From Bugula neritina (taxonomy: Eukaryota > Bryozoa > Gymnolaemata > Cheilostomatida > Bugulidae), in assembly GCA_964035545.1 (NCBI GenBank), contig OZ037767.1:23231128-23295127 (forward strand): 64,000 bases of DNA. The letters run 5' to 3'. The notes beneath the pieces are model-generated. The model made no database searches. It saw only the letters and a list, made by a program, of their open reading frames with translations, and was not told the DNA's origin. The translations under genes were made by a program, and so were the position numbers. This document shows, piece by piece, positions 52,901 through 61,900 of this stretch (the stretch's first letter is position 1; each line of letters begins with the position of its first letter).

Positions 52901-55900
52901 ATACCATAAGAAGACAATTATTCTAACAGTAGTGTAACCATAATGAGCAATATACAAAGTTACTACAAATACTAGTAAACGCTCACAGTTTAACGATTAT
53001 ATCTAGTGTAACCAAGAATATGGTAGATATATAGTATCCAGGGGGAGATCAAACCCAGCACTCATTTCTGTATAATCAGAAAGTATATATTAATATTGAA
53101 TACACACCAGGAGGAGCTGGAACTCTTCTTTACAATGTTCAGGTAGTTCTCCCTCCACGGCTTCACACTGAGCGAAAGCAGATGCCAAGGTATATTTACT
53201 GATGCCTGAGTCAGACAGAGACGCTGTCAACTTGAGGTAAGTACTCTCAGCCGAGTGGAGGCCGGCTGACTCATCAACAGCATCAGCCGTTGACTCATTA
53301 TTCAACTAAACACACAGTGACAGTGAGTTTATTTCAGACTCGACATCAATTGTAAAGAACTCAACAGTGCAGTTGAAACATAATGGGTGTTTTAGTGAAT
53401 AAATGATGCAGAGTCAAATATCTTCCAAGATAGTTATAAAACTCCATGCTGGGTGTAAAATGGACTGATATCTTATTGCACAGCAAGTAATACTGTATAG
53501 AATATATACAATAAAAACAAGATGTGATTGGCCAGCTTTAATAAAACTCAACAGGCGCTTGTTACTCAACTAGAGTTGAGAACCAGTCTTTTCACCAGCA
53601 CTTCAACTTCAGTCTACGTGAAGTATTAGTACTGTACTGTATGACTATTACTCACCTGTGGGCTCTGAGTAACCTGCTGAAATGCATCAGTCATGGAATC
53701 AACTACGGGTACTACTTTCTCTTTGTAATTGTCTCCCTTAGCTGATAAGTCGTCAGCTTTTTCACAGAGGTTTGTCATTTCTCCTCTTAATGTTTTCAAC
53801 TCATTTAGGAGTTTCTGCAAATACAAAAAAGTTAAGTTACTGACAATCAACTGAAAGTCTAAGATTAATGAGAGTGATCAGTGAGTATGATAAGTGAGTG
53901 TAACTGTTGAATTAACTAGTAAGTATAACTAGTGAAGTTTGCTTAGTAGGAGTGATTAGTAGGACTCCAGTGACTCGTGAAAATTACTAACAAAAAGAGT
54001 GGAACCTAATGATAATATTTATTACTAAACAGGAAAAGCATATTTAGAAATGCAACTCATTATAGAACTTGCTATTTGTTATTTCCATTTAAAAACTTGC
54101 AGTATAAACCAGCTCTAGCTCACTAGATAAAAAATTACTCAAAGTAAATTGACAAAATCAATCCAATCCGACTATTTCATAATACAACCCACAAGTTAGG
54201 TTATCAATAGATATGTAGTGCCTTGAGTAACGCCCGCCTGATCACAGTTAGAAAGGAAAATAGTCTGGCATCGCAGAGCAACAGAAAGGAAGCGCGAATC
54301 CCAAGATACGGCTGCGCTATCAATTAGGTTTGAAAATAGGTATGCTAAAAATGATATGTCACAAAATGGTCCACATTACACAACTACTAATACAGCATTC
54401 CACAAAGTTCAGTTAGCTACTAATACAGCATTGACATAATGGTGACCAAAAACTTAGTTTTAGAAAAAAATCCTACCTCCATAAGGCTGTCTAAACTCTC
54501 CATGCTAACAGATGTTGCGAACACGCTAAAGAGATCAATACCTACGCTACTATCTTAGAGCTGAACAATACTACTTCATGTTTCAGACTAAGTATAAATA
54601 AATCATCCCCTAGTATACATCACACACAGTTGTGGAGAGAATGAACTAATACATCTATTCACTGGAACATATTACACATATGTTACCCACAGTTTATCAA
54701 TATTTTTCAAGATAAAGATGTAGCAGCTCAGAGGTCAACTTTTCCTTGTGGAGTGCGTAAGCTGCTTACAATTCATTGAAACAGCAGATGTTACGAGAAT
54801 TTCAACGCAAGTGGAGAGGCTGAAATAGTTTTATCTAAGCACCCCAATACACCACAAATATTTGAGAATTGTCTGCCCCCTTCCCTAGTCTTACTGATTT
54901 TGTTTATATAATGTGCACAATAATACATAAGCTAAACTATGTATAATATTTTGCTAGCTATCATAGGCGTAATCATACAAAACATTATAATGTACAAGCA
55001 ATAACAACATATCATGAAACATAAAGTCAAAATGTCAACCAGAGGAATAATAATCAACAAGAACCAAAGCGTGAAAAGACAGATTGTCAACATGGAACCC
55101 TTACCGCACACTACTTCATACATGGTAGAGAAGTAACTCTGAATTAATGTACAGAACCACAACCTGTTGTTGCAAAGCATTGAGATTTCTGTCAGAAACC
55201 ATTATACAACATATTTTGCTAGCAGGATTTAGTAGAACTGCCTTTTTAGGAACCATGTGCATGCAGTTGTAAAAGTTTTAATAACTCAGCATATAGAAAC
55301 TAACGTGTATTTTGTACTCATGTTTCCATAATAGTCATGATGAAGAACTAAAAGTCACACAGCACCTCACTCACCTGTTTGTCCAGGTATGAGTCACACA
55401 GCACCTCACTCACCTGTTTGTCCTGGTAAGAATTAATATGAGACTGGACAGAGCTGATGTCATGCAGTAACTTTTGACTCCTGGCAACAAACACCTCCAG
55501 GTCAGCATCAGCTTGCGCTCTTTGCATCTGTAATCACATGTTATAATATTAGACTGAGGACCTAGACACAAGAGCTGCAAATAATGAGTAGACTTATTCA
55601 AATGTCCCATCATATATACCAAGGTAGAGACCTGCACACTTTGTAGCCTAGCAGCTAAACTTTCTGCCACAGTTTGATATCTTTCTTTTATAGATTCCAG
55701 GTTGACTTTCGCTTCATCTAATGCCGTCTCCTCAGCATATTGCTGAAACTGCTCGTACAGAGTGGAAATAGCAGTTAGAGTTGTCTGCACGCTCTCTAAC
55801 TTCTTATTATTCTCCTAAACAGAATAGCTCAATATCTTTATAATATTATGATATATCATAAATGAACAGTCTATTTATCCGGATAGTAAGATAACACTTT

Positions 55901-58900
55901 ATCTACACACATAAATTACACCATTAAGTATATTCACCTCTAGCCATAGCAGCTCCTCATCCAAGTCTTGTATATCTTGCTGAAGTCTGGATTCAGCTGA
56001 TTCTATTAGACTCGTCACTTTGGAGTTGTGTTTTGCAATGACCTTTGAGATCTACACCATCACAAACTATACAGTTTAGCAAGTTAAAGTGAAACACGAT
56101 AAGCTTAGTCATTTAGTTAAAAGCCAAACTATTTCTTCAGTTAACACTATGCAGTTGCACCAACAGTACTAAGTACTCGGTATTACTGCGGTATTTATGA
56201 GGTAATGCAGTGGTTAGAGTGCTGGCCTAGTAAACACTAAGTCAGTTGTTGAAGTCCAAACACTGGTGGTGATGTTAGGAAGAGCATCTACTCATAATTG
56301 CTGTTGTGCTACATATGAACAAGTCTTAAGCCGCTTTAAAAAAACCCTTTCCATCAGGGATACAGAATATAAATTAACGTGAGTTTTCATTTAAAAGGTG
56401 ACTAAACACAGTAAGCTAGTGCTGACTCTTACTGCTGACCTTGAGAGCTTTGTCAAGGTCCTTTCTAGCCTGAGATATCTGAGAGCCAAGTCGGTTGTAC
56501 AGAGTTTTAAGAGCATCCAGTGTTTGATTAACTCTCCGAGGAAAATCTACCTGCTTCTTCTCCACCAGCTGTCTTCCTGTTTTAATTACGTATTCTACTT
56601 CTGTCTTTATCTCACTCATCATACTATAGAACTTCTACAAATACAACTCATCAGACTATAGAACTTCTACAAATACAACTCATCATACTATAGAACTTCT
56701 ACAAGTACAGCTCATCATACTATAGAACTTCTACAAGTACAACTCATCATACTATAGAACTTCTACAAGTACAACCCATTATACTATAGAACTTTTACAA
56801 GTACAACTCATCATACTATAGAACTTCTACAAGTACAACCCATTATACTATAGAACTTCTACAAGTACAACTCATCATACTATAGAACTTCTACAAGTAC
56901 AACCCATTATACTATAGAACTTTTACAAGTACAACTCATCATACTATAGAACTTCTACAAGTACAACCCATTATACTATAGAACTTCTACAAATACAACT
57001 CATCATACTATAGAACTTCTACAAGTACAGCTCATCATACTATAGAACTTCTACAAATACAACTAAACATGCTATAGAACTGCTACAAGAGTAATAAAGA
57101 TTTTTTTGGATGAATACACTCTGTAACATTTTCTAAAATATATATGTAAAACATGTCATAGACATTTGCAAGTAAAATTGATAACGTAATTTAAAAAATC
57201 TGCCCAATACAATGGTGAGCATTATACAATGGTGAGACAAACAGACACAGAGTAAAACAAATAAATAAACAGACAAACGAGCCAGGAGACAGTATACAGA
57301 TACACTTAGACATTGCTGACTTACAGCACACTGTTGAAGTCTGGCACCAACATGCTCTGGATCTTCGCTGTAGATCTCAATGAGATACACCTTGTCATCA
57401 ATCTCATGGAGCTGTTGCTGAGCTCTTCTCAGCTTAGGGTCAAAGTCCACAGGTCTCTGCCATTTGAGAAAGTTCTGCTGACATATTGAGTAGTCTTCCT
57501 AGAAGTACACACACTACGTTCATGGTTCATGCTACAAATATTCTAATATAAAGACAAGACCATCATGTTTAAATTACACTACACTTCACTACACTTCACT
57601 ACACTACACTTCACTATACTGCATTGCACTTCACTATACTGCATTGCACTTCATTATACTGCATTGCACTACACTACACTACACTTCACTATACTGCATT
57701 GCACTACACTACACTACACTTCACTATACTGCATTGCACTACACTACACTATATTACACTATACTGCATTGCACTACATTATATTACACTATATTACACT
57801 ATACTGCATTGCACTACATTATATTACACTATACTACACAATACTACACTATACTTCATTGCCTTTCCATTCCTTGCGAAACACGCCGTTGCACTACACA
57901 ATGCCAGGCTACACAACACGACAATATGACTGAGACTATAATATTAACACTGCACTATACCGCTATCAACTCAAGTTTCCTTTCAAGTCTTTCTGCTGCC
58001 AATATCTTGTTAAGAGACTTAAAGTCAGAAATCTGGACTGAAATTGACTCCAGGAAGGCATCTTTATCAGAGAACTCCTCTTTCAGGGTCTGAAACATGT
58101 TGAACAGATACTGATTATCAGGCGACATAAGCAGAATATAGGCTTGTCCACATTGAGGCACATTCAGGAATGACACAACAAAATAATTGTGCGTAAATTA
58201 CCAGTGACTTGAAACCATTTGCACACCCAAAAACTTTCTAACCAAGTGTATCTTATTTAACTGAAATGCTTTTCATGAAAAAATCCTTGAATCCTACGTT
58301 TCTGTAACTTACAGCAAAATCCTCTGGCAAATCACCAGCCAATAGGTCTTGGTCGTTCCAATCTCTAAACAAAGCGTTCACTTCATTCATCCATATCTCC
58401 ATCTGGGACAGTCTGAGCTCTGTGTCCTGGGATTTCTGTGAGGTTCGGTCAAGTAGTGCCACTCTCTCGCGTGCCTAAAACATAGCAACAGGAAGTTCTA
58501 TTGCTAGCCCTCACACCTGACTGAAATACTTTACCTGCTGCATTACTTCTACTATACGTTATATGCAGATGAACAAACCATGATTTGCAAAGGTAGACTA
58601 TGGAAGTATCCCGTGTTACCTTAGTGTAATACAATATACGCTGTAATATATACGTAATACAAATGTGTAGTGTATTCTACACACGATACAGTAAACAGGT
58701 AACACCTAACAATAAATAAGTACATAGATTGAGACTACACCTACAACAGATGTTGAAAGGTAAGAGTTTCTTACAGATACCTTCTGAGTGAGCTCGTTGT
58801 ACTGGACATCCAGCTCTGATTTGACAGAAGAGGTCTCTTCACTGAGAATGTTCATCTGTTTGAACCACTCACAGAGGTCATTGAGAGCTTCGCATGACAG

Positions 58901-61900
58901 GTTATCCCAGTTTTCCAGAAGACTCTCCAAATCCTACAGCACAAAAAAGTAGTATATACAGTTTAGGCTTTAGTGGACATACAAACCAGATGATGAAATT
59001 GTGGTGACTTCCACCATCTAGTCCTGTGTGTACATGAAATGAGACGTATGACTCAACTCTCAACTCTCAACATACACTCAGTACCAGAAACATCTATACA
59101 TTGTCCAGTAATAAAGCATGTCCCAACTACCACTATGTTGATGAAAAGTGGGTCAACTACTAAACCTGCTCAACTAACTAATATGAACCATATTTGCGCA
59201 ATCCTGGAATTGCTCTCTTCCATTAAATTCATGCTTTTTAATTGTGGGTTGAACTTGTAGCTTTGATAACATTTGTTAGGCAATTTTAAACTCACTAAAT
59301 CTGAAAATGCCTTCAAGCAATTCGCACTGCAGAGTATACCAACATACCGCATTTTATCTCTTTGGTTAAGTAAATGCATGCCCAGGAATGAAAGCTAATT
59401 TTCTCAATCAAAATAAAAAAAATACGACTCAATTCTAATGTACAATTGACCCTGCCAGGTTAACCATTGCAGCGCTTTACAATGTTTAAAATGTCAACCG
59501 ATTTTGAGCTATCATCTATTATAAATCAAGCAGTACCACAGCAAATATATAAATACACTTACAAGTTAATAGTGGAAAAGAACTTACATCCATTTCTGCC
59601 GCCATATCCTCGGCATCAACAGTTTGGTTGTCTCCTGTGGTCAGTTTCTCTTGAAGCTGGTTTAAGTATGACTTTTCTGATTGGACAAAAGAGAGAAAGT
59701 CAGAATATCTAGTTGAAATGTCGGAGCATTCTACCTGTTTAGCAGCTAGTCTGTCAGCAACAAACTACAGAAAAGAAAAGATACATCCAGATAAACTAGT
59801 TTCGCTCATCACAAAGTGCAACTCCTGTAACATCTTTTAGCAATAAGAAAAGACCTGACCATTTAGTACAATAGTACAAAGTACAACATCTGTAACGCTC
59901 TTTGAAAATAAGATGTGACCTGACAATGTAATGGAATAGGGTGTACCATGACAGCATTAAGCTGAACAATTCTAAGATGTGTAGAGTCAAATTACTTAAT
60001 TAAGAATTTGACATAAATTTAAAAGTAATTGTGTGTTTGTCTGATTCTCAGCAATAATCTCAAAACCAACTAATAACTACAAAGGACATGGTGGAAATCA
60101 GTTTCAGTTCAATTTAGTCACCAATTTATAGTTGATTACAAATTAATAAATATTAAAACTGCAGCTAATTTTGTGAGCTTTGCTTTCACCAAACATTATT
60201 CCTTGCTTTTACATAATGAATTCTGTTTCAGGAAGTTTAGCCACAAGCCAAAACTGAGTTAAGGCAAAATCCTTCTAAAGTATCTAATAATGTCATTGAG
60301 TAATAAAAGAAGCACACCTTCCACTTGTGGTCTATGTGTTTAAGTCTGCTCATCAGTTTAGGGAGTGAATCTTGCCTTGATCTCTCCATTAAGTCTGCAG
60401 AGACAGACTGTATAAGTTGAAGCTGAGACCTTTTGGCCTCAAGGTTCTCTTCTAGCCTCTACACATGTCCATAAAATGAGTTTTTTTCTGCTTCGTTCGC
60501 ATAATTCACATACAGGTTTCATAATTCAAAGTTAACTTTCATACCTCTTAAGTTATATAAAAAATAGAATGTCTTTGTTGATACAGAAAAAGGCAAAATA
60601 AAAAGACTAAACATCAATAGTTTATCACAGAAGAGTGAGTAGCAGTGTTTAATAGAAGTATGAGCAGTTAACTTGAGTCAGGGTTGCACTACTCCAGCAA
60701 TTGAATCAACCAGGTGGAATATCATGCATTATAGTGCTATACATTACAGTAGCATATATGATAGTAGTATATATTACAGTAGTATATATTACAGTAGTAT
60801 ATATATTACAGTACTATATATTACAGTAGCATATACTATAGCACTATATATTATTACAGCATTATACAGTACAGTAGTACATATTACGGTACAGTATATT
60901 ATTATTACAGTACTATACAGTATAACCATCTCTATTTACCTTAACCTTCTGACATGACGTATCCAAATCAGACTTGGTGGTAAACTCAAGTTTCTCCGAT
61001 ATTTCCGAGTCAAACTCTGTGAGGAAAGTGTTGAGAGAAGTAATGTTGTCAACCAGATTGCAACTGTTAACTGTAAATCACAAGTCATCATTTAGTAAAC
61101 ATGTCCTGAACTTTCATACACATAACCTTACTACAATGATTACATGTTCGTATCTTCAGCTGTAAATTACGAATACAAAAAACCTTTACACTTAATGTGC
61201 TACTAACACCCTGTAAAGTTTTATACAAAGAGTATCTGCTTTTATCTAGTGCCAATAATAAAACTTGCCTAGAGCATTTTTGAGTAGTTTGTTCTGTGAG
61301 ACTGCCATGCCTTGAATCTCAGTCCATCTTTCATTCATTTTATCCATTTCATTGGTTAGTTGAGCACCGAATTCTTCTTCACTGCCAGCAACCAGAGTCT
61401 CACTGGTGTGGTTAATTTCGTCTACTATTGATTGCAGAGTCTCGATATCTGCCAGAGCTCCCTGTAGGAGATATCAGACTATCTCTACACCAACAGCATT
61501 GTGCAGACAACTACCACTCTCACATACAATGTAACATTTGAGAGATCGCAGTGTGTGGCCAGCAACAGAACCAGAATATTGAGTAAGTGTTATAAAAATT
61601 ACCAACTTACATCTGATTGGTCAATTTGAGCTTGTAAAGTTTCAACATCGCCGACTACTGGCTGTTCAACCTCGAGAAAATGTTCCATGTCTCCCATCCA
61701 TTTGGTCAAACCATTAACTTGACTCTATATAGTAATTTAGTTGTTGAGTAAATTTCCTCTAGTCAATTACATACACTGATTCATAGAACTCTCCCAACAA
61801 CCATACATACATTATATAAACATAATATATAATATACTTAAAATGCATTGGAGTATTTTTTATGGTAACTGTTTCAACCCCTGACTACTTTGCACACCTT

